A stretch of 64,000 nucleotides of DNA from assembly GCA_964502145.1 (NCBI GenBank), contig CAZCVI010000031.1, positions 15,770 to 79,769 of the forward strand. The letters run 5' to 3'. The stretch is from CAZCVI01 sp964502145. Its GTDB lineage: Bacteria; Acidobacteriota; Aminicenantia; UBA2199. Made by a program: the position numbers and the translations under genes. Under the pieces are notes generated by a model, which did no database searches, had not been told where the DNA came from, and saw nothing but the letters and a program-made list of their open reading frames with translations. Positions within the stretch are counted from its first letter, which is position 1. Each line of letters starts with the position of its first letter. Below are positions 8,261-17,239 of the stretch, one piece after another.

Positions 8261-11128
8261 ATGATAAAAACATTATTTCCTCACAATCACGGTCTGAAAT
8301 CGCGAGCGATTGCCATACACCTTGTCTTCTGGATTGCGATCGTACTTGTTTTAGTTCCCGGTTATGGACAAGCAGTGCAGACAGTTGCAGCCAAAGTTGC
8401 AACCATTACCAATGGTAATATTATACTTACAGTGACTGCGGAAGGGAAAAAATTGCTTCATGATTCTATTCGCATTGTTGAAAAAAAAACCTTTGGTTTT
8501 TTTCCGGTGCAACTCAGCAGCGATGGTGATTTTGCCATTGATTTGATATGGACTGGTTGGATTGCTCCGGGAATGGCCAACAACTCGCAGAACCGGGTGA
8601 TGCTCACCAAAAAAGACTTTGAAGTACTGGGCTTGGACACATCGGAAAGCCAAGGTGAAAAACGGATCATTGTAACCCTTAAAGGCATCAACAGCACTCT
8701 CATGGTGACGTTGTCTTATTCGCTGGGCGCCACCGATTACTTTGTCCGCCGTTCCGTGCGAATTTTTGATACTACATTCGGCCATCATTTTCTCCACGTG
8801 TTGCACCCGGTTAAAGCTATTTTAACTTTTGCGAACATCCCGGTTGCGGGGCAGGAAAAAGTGCAAATTCGCGAAGAAGGAAGCGAAGAATACGCTGAGA
8901 TCACGGCAGAGAATTCTATCCCAACATTCGCAGGCGTGCAAGTCGTTAAAGCAGGTGCTTATGGACAGGTCGCGGCTATTCGTGCGACCAATGGTTCGGC
9001 TTTTTTTGGCTTGGAACATCCCGCCTCTGAGAATCTATTAAAGCCGATAGGAAATAATTTTGTATTGGATTGCAGTCGTCCCTTTGGTGTGCTGATTGAT
9101 GCCACGGGTATCACTTCGGAGGCTGTAGTTTTGGCAGTCAACCCGGAGCCTTATGTGCGCAAATGGTACTGGAATTATATTGATACCATTCGTGTGGCTC
9201 TGGCAGAGCCTTATACTTTATATAATAGTTGGTATGATCTTCGTTCTGTCGAGTATCCCCGTGTTCCCGAGGCGCATTGGATGAACCAGGAAAATATTGC
9301 TCGTTTGGTCGATAAAGTGAATCAGAATATGACGGTTAAGAACGGCATCAAAGTGGATGCGTTTGTTTTGGATGATGGTTGGGATGTGTACAAGAGCGAT
9401 TGGGTGTTGCGTCAGGCCCAGTTTCCCAATGGACTCAAACCTATTGCCGAAAAATTAGCCACCACAGATACCAAGCTGGGCATATGGTTTGGTCCGATTG
9501 GGGGATATTCCTTTCGGATGCAACGTATCGAGTGGATGATGCAGCATGGATACGAGGGCATAAATCGGGAATACGAGTATTGTGGTGCGTTTTTATGTAT
9601 TGGGGGTGAAAAGTACAATGGTTTGTTCCGCACCCGAATTGACGAGATGATTAAGAATCATGGCGTTCGTTATTTTAAGTGGGATGGCATTATTTTTAGT
9701 TGTAATGAGCCCAATCATGGTCATCGCACCGGGATATACTCTCCGGTTTCCATTCTTGAGCAGTTTGGCAAGGTGTGTCGTGAAGCCAGACAGGCCGCCC
9801 CCGATGTGTTCTTGAATATCACTACCGGAACATGGCTTAGTCCCTGGTGGCTGGGTTATGCCAATCAGATTTGGATGGATGGTTCCGATTATGCGTTTGC
9901 CAATGTTCCTTCCGTATCCAAACGAGATAATGCCATCACCTATCGCGACTTTGTCTTGTACGACGATTTTAAGAAAAAGGATCTTTGGTTCCCTGTAGCC
10001 AATCTTATGACCCATGGACTGATCAAAGGTAAACTGGATCATGTGGGCACCAATAACGAACCATTGGATAAACTGACCGACGATGCCGTGTTGTATGTCG
10101 CCCGTGGCGTATCCATGTATGAACTCTACATCTCCCCTGACATTCTAACCGCTGGCGAGTGGAGTGCGATTGCTGGAGCACTGCGTTGGGCCCGTGATCG
10201 TCATCCAGTCCTGAGTAGAACGGAAATGATCGGTGGCAATCCTACCCTGGGAGAACCATACGGTTATGCTCATTTTGTAGGAACTGAAGGCATTGTAGCG
10301 GTACGAAACCCAGGCGCGAAACCGCAAACGATTCAAGTAGAACTATCACCGGAACTGGGTATTAATCGTTTTGCTGTTTCTCTTGTGATGGAAAGAGTGT
10401 ATCCTTACCGTTATATCGCCCCCGAATTATATTCTGCTGGTGCAACCATTGCAGTGGAACTGGAGGGATTTGAAACAGCGGTATTCGAAATCTATCCATT
10501 GGCAAAAGCGACTCTTCCCCTGGTGGCAGGCGCTGTTTTTTCAGAGAGAATGAATAGCACGCCCTACAATCTGGATATTTTAGGTAAGAAAGCGCCGGTT
10601 AAGATTCTCAACCCAGAATTACTCAAAGGAACCACCATTGATTTATCAGTCATCCCGCCATTGGCAGATGATTCCCTGCGATTGGTTTCCTTTTCCCAAA
10701 AAGTTACCCCCAAAGGTCTGGAGACTTTAATGGATATAGACGTTCCAGCCACCATACAAAACGCCGAGGTGGGATTTTTATTCAATAATCCCGATGGCGT
10801 TAAAGTCGCTCTACCCAACGTACTCCTTACGGTGAATAATAAAACCGTGGCAGTGCGCGGTGAAGATCAAAAAGAGAGTTGGGGTTGGCGTATGGTAGAT
10901 GTGAAACCAGGACGTAATACCATAGTTCTGCTCATACCAAAGGAAAAAGGTGTTCCCGCTTGGTTGGGTTCAATTGAAGTGTGGAACTTTGGGTTCCAGG
11001 CTTATAAATCCCGTGCTCTCTCTTTTCCTGAAATGATGAATCCCGTGCTTCGGCCCATGCCACCGTCACCCTGGCCACAGGGCACAATGAAGCGGACCGT
11101 TTTAATGAAGAGTATACAGATAAAATAA
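8261..11128 (+). CDS. secreted glycoside hydrolase, GH36/GH27-like alpha-galactosidase (melibiase family)
   Basis: 955 residues with an extended basic N-terminus and hydrophobic segment (residues about 18-38) acting as a signal peptide, so it works in the periplasm or outside. An N-terminal beta-sandwich domain is followed by a (beta/alpha)8 barrel starting near residue 310. Clan GH-D landmarks are visible: NSWYDLRS, FVLDDGWD (about 368-375), GIWFGP, RYFKWDG with the likely nucleophile Asp near 475, and WMDGSDYAF with the likely acid/base Asp near 541. A C-terminal all-beta extension of about 280 residues is longer than in typical GH36 enzymes. Reaction: release of terminal alpha-galactose or a similar alpha-linked sugar; the substrate is not determinable. 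It seems to be read from a leaderless mRNA. Confidence 0.85.
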   Translation: MIKTLFPHNHGLKSRAIAIHLVFWIAIVLVLVPGYGQAVQTVAAKVATITNGNIILTVTAEGKKLLHDSIRIVEKKTFGFFPVQLSSDGDFAIDLIWTGWIAPGMANNSQNRVMLTKKDFEVLGLDTSESQGEKRIIVTLKGINSTLMVTLSYSLGATDYFVRRSVRIFDTTFGHHFLHVLHPVKAILTFANIPVAGQEKVQIREEGSEEYAEITAENSIPTFAGVQVVKAGAYGQVAAIRATNGSAFFGLEHPASENLLKPIGNNFVLDCSRPFGVLIDATGITSEAVVLAVNPEPYVRKWYWNYIDTIRVALAEPYTLYNSWYDLRSVEYPRVPEAHWMNQENIARLVDKVNQNMTVKNGIKVDAFVLDDGWDVYKSDWVLRQAQFPNGLKPIAEKLATTDTKLGIWFGPIGGYSFRMQRIEWMMQHGYEGINREYEYCGAFLCIGGEKYNGLFRTRIDEMIKNHGVRYFKWDGIIFSCNEPNHGHRTGIYSPVSILEQFGKVCREARQAAPDVFLNITTGTWLSPWWLGYANQIWMDGSDYAFANVPSVSKRDNAITYRDFVLYDDFKKKDLWFPVANLMTHGLIKGKLDHVGTNNEPLDKLTDDAVLYVARGVSMYELYISPDILTAGEWSAIAGALRWARDRHPVLSRTEMIGGNPTLGEPYGYAHFVGTEGIVAVRNPGAKPQTIQVELSPELGINRFAVSLVMERVYPYRYIAPELYSAGATIAVELEGFETAVFEIYPLAKATLPLVAGAVFSERMNSTPYNLDILGKKAPVKILNPELLKGTTIDLSVIPPLADDSLRLVSFSQKVTPKGLETLMDIDVPATIQNAEVGFLFNNPDGVKVALPNVLLTVNNKTVAVRGEDQKESWGWRMVDVKPGRNTIVLLIPKEKGVPAWLGSIEVWNFGFQAYKSRALSFPEMMNPVLRPMPPSPWPQGTMKRTVLMKSIQIK

Positions 11129-11174
11129 AAAAGACTATAATGAACGTATAAACGCAATAAAGAAAAAAGATTGG

Positions 11175-11262
11175 CCCACGAATTTACACAGATTTACACG
11201 AATTAACTGGATATAAATGTGTTTTGTCTTTTAATTCGTGTAAATTCGTGAAATCCGTGGGG
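11175..11262. terminator. long imperfect hairpin, probable bidirectional terminator
   Basis: Arms at 11175-11205 and 11232-11262 pair imperfectly, with a perfect inner 14 bp (ATTTACACGAATTA against its complement). The hairpin lies between the convergent alpha-galactosidase and LD-carboxypeptidase genes, with A-rich sequence on the left and TCTTTTTT on the right, as needed for termination on both strands. The left arm belongs to a repeat (GATTGGCCCACGAATT) that recurs near 17158-17175. Confidence 0.55.
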
Positions 11263-11271
11263 AAGTCTTTT

Positions 11272-12180
11272 TTAACTTTTCCCAGACACCAACTGCGGTG
11301 TATTTATTTCATATTCCTGGCCCAGGGGGATCGTGTAAATCGTATCCGCATGCCCCAGTGGTAGATCGTAAAGTACTGGTATAGTCGTATCTTTTAAATA
11401 ATATTGCACCCGCCCTAAGAACGTCTCTTTCTCTCCTTCATGGCTGAAACAGCGGGGGAATTGCCCCAATAAAAGCCCTTTAATTTTGCTAAAAACTCCA
11501 GCCACTGCCAACTGCCATAACATGCGGTCCAACCGGAATGGGCGTTCCCCCACATCTTCCAATAACAGAATACGGTTTTCTACTGGCGGAAAATAGGGGG
11601 TTCCCAACAGCGAAGCCAAATTGGAAAGACAACCCCCTGTAAGCATACCGCGTGTGTTTCCTGATATTAACGTTTCTCCAGTTAATGCAAATTTGGCTGC
11701 CGGGTCACAGAGCACCTGTTTAAGATTGGCAGCATCAAAACGATCTTCAGCCAACGAGGCATACACCATCGGACCATAATAAACGACCATCTTAAAGCGT
11801 TCCATTAGATTCCATAATAAATAACTGACATCCGAAGACCCAATCACAATTTTGGGTAACGGCATATCCAAGCGGTCTAAAAAAGGCAACAGAAGATTGG
11901 CACCATACCCTCCCCTACCCGCCCATAAGGCTTTTATTTCTGGATCGGAAAAAAAACGCTGGATATCGGCAAAACTTTGCTCAGGAGAACGGGCTAAAAA
12001 ATCAGCGGTAGGAACTTTACCCAATGGATTATTGACCTCCACCGGCACAAATCCCAATTTTTCCAATTGCCTGACCCCATTCTCCCGGTAAGGCTCTTTG
12101 ACCGGGGAGGAAGAAAGGAAAATGGCCACTTTATCCCCTTCTTTTAAGGCTGGTGGTATGTTAAATCGGTTATTTCTCAT
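11272..12180 (-). CDS. ldcA: LD-carboxypeptidase (peptidase family S66)
   Basis: 302 residues, full length for S66. The N-terminal domain opens with PPALKEGDKVAIFLSSSPV. The nucleophile motif IGSSDVSYLLW lies near residue 115, and the Glu and His of the triad are in LLLEDVGERPFRLDRML and LPLGHADTIYTIPLG. GGYGANLLLPFLD is the usual AGRGGYG loop. The enzyme trims the terminal D-Ala from murein tetrapeptides during cell-wall recycling, normally in the cytoplasm; no signal peptide is present, consistent with this. AAGG sits 11 bases before the ATG. The 58-nt gap to the kinase gene upstream suggests a shared transcript. Confidence 0.93.
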   Translation of the reverse strand: MRNNRFNIPPALKEGDKVAIFLSSSPVKEPYRENGVRQLEKLGFVPVEVNNPLGKVPTADFLARSPEQSFADIQRFFSDPEIKALWAGRGGYGANLLLPFLDRLDMPLPKIVIGSSDVSYLLWNLMERFKMVVYYGPMVYASLAEDRFDAANLKQVLCDPAAKFALTGETLISGNTRGMLTGGCLSNLASLLGTPYFPPVENRILLLEDVGERPFRLDRMLWQLAVAGVFSKIKGLLLGQFPRCFSHEGEKETFLGRVQYYLKDTTIPVLYDLPLGHADTIYTIPLGQEYEINTPQLVSGKS

Positions 12181-12238
12181 GATAGATTACCTTTTTCTTT
12201 CTTTTTTCCTTCTTTTTGGATAGATATGGGGCCTATGC

Positions 12239-15200
12239 TTACGATTCTTCTGCTTGTTGGGGAAAGTCCAGAATAACCGCAGTGCCCACGTTTTTTTGCG
12301 ATTGAATGCGAATCGTACCTTTATGAAGTTCCACAATACGTTTGGCAATAAACAATCCCAGGCCCGTGCCAATCACCTTGGTTGAATAATTGGTTTCAAA
12401 GAGATGCCCACATTCGTTCTCTTCCATGCCAATGCCATTGTCTGATACAGTTAGAATCAAACGCTGATTCTGCCGTTTGATATCCAAATGAACTTCGCCC
12501 ATTTTCTCACCGATGGCTTCGATTGAATTGTTGATCAGATTTTTTAGTACTTGTTTGATTTTACTTCTGTCCATCGTAACCCGGACATTAACCGGAGTGG
12601 CTGGGGTAACAGTAGCACCATCCACCTGGATGGAACATTCCACATGGCTGTAAATCTGTTGCAAGTTAAATATCTCATCTTGGCACAAGCGCACTAAATC
12701 GAAACTCTCCAATTTAATTTCATCTATTTTTGAGAGGTCTAAGAAGCCATAAGAAACTTTTCGCAAATGATCTGTTTCCGCGATGATATAGTTCACTGAT
12801 TCTTTGATGATCTCTTCATAATTCGGGTTCTTGTCATGCAACGAACGTAAAATTTGCTCGGCTGATAGCTGAATCGGAGTCAGGGGATTTTTTACTTCGT
12901 GTGCCACTTGACGACCCAACCGGATGATTGTTTTCATCTGGGAGATTTCCGAGATATTCTGTTGTTGTTCCCGGATACCTTCAATCATGGCATTAAAACC
13001 AGTATAGAGGCTTTTGATTTCGATTTCTGCCGGAATATTTTTTAAGATTGGCAGATTGCCCCGTTCGACTTCGGCCATGCCGTGGTTCAACCCTTCAATC
13101 GGAGATAATATCTTGTTCCTGAAGAAGACCGCGATAGAAAAACCGATGATCATTAAAATAAAAAAGAGCGTGATCACAAAATCCGAATAATACCGCCCTT
13201 CTGACAATGTCTCTTCCCAGCGGTTGGAATATTCCACCATAAAAATATAATCGTATATCTTAAAAAAAAGACGGAACCCACCGTATTCCTCGCTTAACAC
13301 AAACCGTTGGTTCTTCTGATTTAAAAGGGACAAGGTGTGGGAATGAATAAAAACAGGGATTGCTGAATTGATAATCTGACGATAATTGGACGCCTCTAAA
13401 AGCCCGTTCTTGTCATATACCGTGACATCGCCGTTTAATATTTTGGCAATCGAGAAAAGATGCTCCCGGGAAAACACACCCCGGTCTTTGAACAGGTTGT
13501 ACCCGATATTCTGCGCCATCCTGCCGTTCTCATACATGATGCGCATCACTTTCTCCTCCGAGTTGCGGTAACTGAAATTAATGAAAAATACCGAAAATAC
13601 CACGGCTGTAAACAGGGAAATCAGAATCAAAAACGTAAAAACACGGATGGAATAGGAGTAATAAATAGACCGCCAATCTATCTTTTTGATGTTCTTCAAC
13701 ACGAACAGAAGGTAAAAAAGGCTGAGAAAAAGAAATAACTTGATCAACTCGGCCAGTTCTTTAAAAAGGGTTTTTTGCGGGAAGAAAATAATGATCGAGT
13801 TGCCACCATCCTTAAAGATAAAACCTCTATAGGTCAGCCCCATCGAGGTAAAACCAATCCATTTGTTCTTTTCTTTTAGGATACCCGCGATGTTTTCCAG
13901 GTTGAGGTTCGAGGGGTTCTCCAGTATCTGGTTTTGCTCGTTTAATTTGATATAACTCAAATCTTTGCCATTGATTTTGTTATCAATCGTAAAGATATTG
14001 ACGCTTTCCTGGTGTCGTAGTAGCAGTTCTGGCGAATTGAGAACCTGGATAATCATGCGCCCTAAGTATTGTCCTTCTTTATAGATACTGGTCGACGCCA
14101 CGGCCAGCGGGATATCTTTGCCCTGAATTTCTGCTGTCGTGTCCTCAATCGCCCAGAAGGGGAAAGTATTGCGGGTTTTGGCTTCTAAGAATGGAATCTG
14201 AAAGGCAAAATAACCCATCAACGTGTTGTTTTCAGCGATCACAAAAATACCCGAAGCGATGTTTTCCCGCGAGGCCATTGTCCGACGCCAGATACTTTCC
14301 AACTTCGTGCTGGTATCCCCTTGAAAAAATTCATATAGGTCAAGGCTATCCGAATTGATCTGGTGGATAATTTCGCGCGCAATAAATTTCGCGTAATTGC
14401 TCTGGTTTAAGAAGATTTTCTTTAAGTTATCGCTGACAAACCACTGCTTCTCAAGCAAGGTTTGGACCTGGGTCAACTGGTATATGGACACTGCCAATAT
14501 AAAAATCACAATCGCCCGGGTAATAAAAGACCGTTTAAAAAATAAAAAAACAAAGGAGATGAGCACGATCAAAAGGCCACTGATGATATTAATCGTGAAC
14601 CAATGGGACATTCCTACCAGAATGATACATTCCAGTAGAAGGTAAAGGGTTCCTTTGATCACTCTGTCCCGCGTGTTCTCCAGGCCTTGATAAAATTCAT
14701 GGCAAATCCCCCGGACAAAGATCAGCGGCAGCAAGTGCAGACAAACCAGACATAACAACAACGCCAGATAATTAAAACCGAGCGTTTGGAAATTAAAATT
14801 AACGGCATTAAAGAGAGCGGGGAAAAATTGCAGCACAAACAACAGGGTGGTATTAAAAAGGACAAAAACCAGACTCTTGTATTTAAACCATTTCCGCAAA
14901 AGATAGAGCAAGGAAACCAGGAACACCAGGAACACCAACATCCGGTAAATGGAGTGAAAGGCAATGCGATGATTTTGCCATTGCAGATAGAGCGTGTTCT
15001 CGCCCACGGCGCCGATGATCATGGGCAGGAGAAAAAAAAGGTCCAAAAACATGAGCAACCACAACCAGCGGGACAAGACATAATATTTTAAATAGAACAC
15101 GCACACACCCTGCAATAACAGGAGAAACAGGAACCCGCAAATCAAGAGAAAAATACTCTCCCGTTGCCGATCATAGCGTTGGATATCTGTCATGGAGAAT

Positions 15201-15802
15201 TTGAGGTTGAGAACCAGTTGGTTGTTCGCATGCAGCAGGCAGTGGGTATAGAAAAACATGCCTGTAATACGATCAAAATGATAGCCGTTTTTTTGTTTTT
15301 CCAGAGCCGTGTTGGAAAAGCGAATCTCGCTGACTGTAGTTGTGTATTTAATATTTTTTAGTAAGAGGTGATCGTCCAGGTTGCTATAATAGCGAATATA
15401 GTATATATGGTCCGCCATTTTTCGTACATAGTAGATATCCCTATTTTTCTCGATAAAGCCCCATTTACCAGGCGAGAGGGGCAAGAATTTCAAAAAGTAG
15501 ATTTCCCCCCAATATGTTTTCACCACCCCGTTATTTTCCAAGATCAACGCTTCTTTTGATTCCATTTGGGAATCTGTCAGTTTATCCAGTAGGTATTTGG
15601 AGAATAGTGTTTCCGCCCGTTTTTGATAATAGTTATTTTTGTCCCGTAATAATGTTTCTACTTGTCTGAGGCTGCCCAGTACTGACTTGAGGATATCTTT
15701 TACTGATGGTTCCGAGGCTTTGAAGGAGAAGAAGTAGAAAAAAATCCACACTATCGCCACCAGCACCAGAAAAAACCGGAAGAACCTGGGTATTGGTTTC
15801 AA
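12239..15802 (-). CDS. large multi-pass membrane sensor histidine kinase (NtrY-like)
   Basis: About 1187 residues. One N-terminal membrane segment and a ~190-residue extracytoplasmic domain are followed by a block of several membrane helices (about 220-450), a second sensor domain (about 455-680), two further membrane helices, another sensor region and a last helix leading to a HAMP-like segment (SPIEGLNHGMAEVERGNLP). Then comes a HisKA helix with QVAHEVKNPLTPIQLSAEQ (phosphorylated His about 968) and an HATPase with NLINNSIEAIG, DNGIGMEEN and GTGLGLFIAKRIVELHKG. HEVKNPLTPIQ is typical of NtrY. I prefer the TTG at 15802: it overlaps the upstream stop as TTGA and has AGAGG nine bases before. 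A TTG at 15835 would add 11 residues. No response regulator is adjacent. Confidence 0.9.
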   Translation of the reverse strand: MKPIPRFFRFFLVLVAIVWIFFYFFSFKASEPSVKDILKSVLGSLRQVETLLRDKNNYYQKRAETLFSKYLLDKLTDSQMESKEALILENNGVVKTYWGEIYFLKFLPLSPGKWGFIEKNRDIYYVRKMADHIYYIRYYSNLDDHLLLKNIKYTTTVSEIRFSNTALEKQKNGYHFDRITGMFFYTHCLLHANNQLVLNLKFSMTDIQRYDRQRESIFLLICGFLFLLLLQGVCVFYLKYYVLSRWLWLLMFLDLFFLLPMIIGAVGENTLYLQWQNHRIAFHSIYRMLVFLVFLVSLLYLLRKWFKYKSLVFVLFNTTLLFVLQFFPALFNAVNFNFQTLGFNYLALLLCLVCLHLLPLIFVRGICHEFYQGLENTRDRVIKGTLYLLLECIILVGMSHWFTINIISGLLIVLISFVFLFFKRSFITRAIVIFILAVSIYQLTQVQTLLEKQWFVSDNLKKIFLNQSNYAKFIAREIIHQINSDSLDLYEFFQGDTSTKLESIWRRTMASRENIASGIFVIAENNTLMGYFAFQIPFLEAKTRNTFPFWAIEDTTAEIQGKDIPLAVASTSIYKEGQYLGRMIIQVLNSPELLLRHQESVNIFTIDNKINGKDLSYIKLNEQNQILENPSNLNLENIAGILKEKNKWIGFTSMGLTYRGFIFKDGGNSIIIFFPQKTLFKELAELIKLFLFLSLFYLLFVLKNIKKIDWRSIYYSYSIRVFTFLILISLFTAVVFSVFFINFSYRNSEEKVMRIMYENGRMAQNIGYNLFKDRGVFSREHLFSIAKILNGDVTVYDKNGLLEASNYRQIINSAIPVFIHSHTLSLLNQKNQRFVLSEEYGGFRLFFKIYDYIFMVEYSNRWEETLSEGRYYSDFVITLFFILMIIGFSIAVFFRNKILSPIEGLNHGMAEVERGNLPILKNIPAEIEIKSLYTGFNAMIEGIREQQQNISEISQMKTIIRLGRQVAHEVKNPLTPIQLSAEQILRSLHDKNPNYEEIIKESVNYIIAETDHLRKVSYGFLDLSKIDEIKLESFDLVRLCQDEIFNLQQIYSHVECSIQVDGATVTPATPVNVRVTMDRSKIKQVLKNLINNSIEAIGEKMGEVHLDIKRQNQRLILTVSDNGIGMEENECGHLFETNYSTKVIGTGLGLFIAKRIVELHKGTIRIQSQKNVGTAVILDFPQQAEES

Positions 15803-16227
15803 ATTTTTAGACCTCTGAAGTAATATATCTTCCAATCCTTATTGGTTTTAGTCATGAAGAATATCAATTTATAATACACTGTTTTTTCCGAGCGTTTATT
15901 CTTCAAGATCAGGTTGAGGGATTGCACGGCGAACTCGTTTTCGATTTGTTTTGAAGCCCATTCCAGGCGGGAGACTTCATATTGTGAATATATAACGGTG
16001 AAATCCTCGACAAATTTAGCCGTATAGATAAACCCTGTTAGATTAAAGGGGGATTCGAAGTTCACCGAGATTTTTTCCAAGCAGATATCTTTAAAGCCTT
16101 TTAAATGGCCGGTGGTAACCGCGTCGCCGATAGGTTGCATCAGCAGGTACTGATTTTCGCCCAGAGTTAGGGCGGGTAGTATCCACAGCGCTGTTACCAC
16201 CGCCATAAATCGGATAAAACGTTTCAT
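15799..16227 (-). CDS. small secreted protein of unknown function
   Basis: 142 residues from ATG 16227: signal peptide MKRFIRFMAVVTALWILPA and then a small, probably alpha+beta, periplasmic domain ending DWKIYYFRGLKI. An in-frame TTG at 16248, 12 nt after the apt stop, would add seven residues; neither start has a well-spaced Shine-Dalgarno. The stop overlaps the kinase start by four bases, so translation of the two is probably coupled. The protein may serve the kinase's sensing domain, but that rests on position only. I do not recognise the family. Confidence 0.7.
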   Translation of the reverse strand: MKRFIRFMAVVTALWILPALTLGENQYLLMQPIGDAVTTGHLKGFKDICLEKISVNFESPFNLTGFIYTAKFVEDFTVIYSQYEVSRLEWASKQIENEFAVQSLNLILKNKRSEKTVYYKLIFFMTKTNKDWKIYYFRGLKI

Positions 16228-16260
16228 ATCCTTTTTGTAAAAGCTCAATAATAAAGCAGT

Positions 16261-16773
16261 TTAATAGTGAATATGACTAAAAACCGGATAACCTGCCAAT
16301 TTATCGCGCCCGTGGAGGAAGTCCAATTCGATGAGGAATTCGATACCCGCCACCGTGCCTTTTAATTGTTCAATCAGTTTTGCTACTGCTGCCGCTGTAC
16401 CGCCAGTGGCCAGCAGGTCGTCCATGATCACTACTTTTTCGCCTGGAGTGATTGCGTCCACGTGGAGTTCCAGTGTATTGGAGCCATATTCCAGAGTATA
16501 GCTCTCGCTAATTTTTTCAGCCGGTAGTTTCCCTGGTTTGCGGGCAGGTACGAAGCCGCAGCCCAGAATATAAGCGGCTGCGCCGCCAAAAATAAAGCCA
16601 CGGGACTCAATGCCCACGATTTTACCGATGCCTTTGCCCCGGTACTTTTCTACCATTTGTTCAACCGTGTACTTGAACGCTTCCGGGTTCTTTAACAGAG
16701 TTGTAATGTCTTTAAAAATAATGCCTTTCTGGGGGAAGTCAGGCACGTCCCTAATAATTTTCGCTAAATCCAT
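16261..16773 (-). CDS. apt: adenine phosphoribosyltransferase
   Basis: 170 residues from ATG 16773, which has a near-perfect AAGGAGG four bases upstream; the in-frame ATG at 16806 is less likely. Type I phosphoribosyltransferase fold. The start MDLAKIIRDVPDFPQKGIIFKDITTLL is the APT hood (shown as MDLAKIIRDVPDFP and GIIFKDITTLL). IVGIESRGFIFGGAAA and RKPGKLP bind adenine and the ribose, and VVIMDDLLATGGTAAA is the PRPP loop. It converts adenine and PRPP to AMP in purine salvage, in the cytoplasm. First gene of an operon with the small secreted protein and the sensor kinase, an unusual pairing. Confidence 0.96.
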   Translation of the reverse strand: MDLAKIIRDVPDFPQKGIIFKDITTLLKNPEAFKYTVEQMVEKYRGKGIGKIVGIESRGFIFGGAAAYILGCGFVPARKPGKLPAEKISESYTLEYGSNTLELHVDAITPGEKVVIMDDLLATGGTAAAVAKLIEQLKGTVAGIEFLIELDFLHGRDKLAGYPVFSHIHY

Positions 16774-17239
16774 AAAACCTCCTTTTAGAATTGGGCAATG
16801 CGTCACCAGCAGGATATTTCATCCCGTTATTTACCAAGGGCGCGATTGCACTTCCTAAGTGTTATATCATAATACATTTTGCACTTTTTTAAAAGAGGAA
16901 AAATTGTATCTATGCAGTTTTTTCCACGCCGAGTTTCAAAAAAGACCGAACGATTTCAACAATTTGCCAGTCGATTTAGCCCCCCAACCGCAATTGAGGT
17001 AGTGCTTTTGTTTTAATAGCCCAGTATATAAAGGTAGCCGTCGATGGCGCTACAATCACCGGCTTTTGCATCAGCCCATAAACCTTTATGTTGCGAATTT
17101 TTAAAAAACTATACTTATACCGTCCTTTAATTCGCCTTAATTCGCGTTAATTCGTGTTAATTCGTGGGCCAATCTTTTTCTTAAGTCCTTTTTTAATCTA
17201 AGTAATCATTTTAATCTGTGTAATCTGTGGTCTTCTTTT
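16774..17239. other. intergenic region with repeated AATTCG(C/T)GTT units
   Basis: No gene is supported. At 17128-17179 four near-repeats of TTAATTCGNNTTAATTCG occur, ending in TTCGTGGGCCAATCTTTTT. This is the reverse complement of the AAAAAGATTGGCCCACGAA block at 11164-11183, so both are copies of one dispersed repeat. A related TTAATCTGTGTAATCTGTGG follows at 17211-17230, just after the DUF5916 gene's stop, and may assist termination. Confidence 0.45.

Noticed and set aside
14722..15140. Several 80-100 codon frames inside the sensor kinase gene
   Set aside because: They are shadows of its hydrophobic coding sequence.
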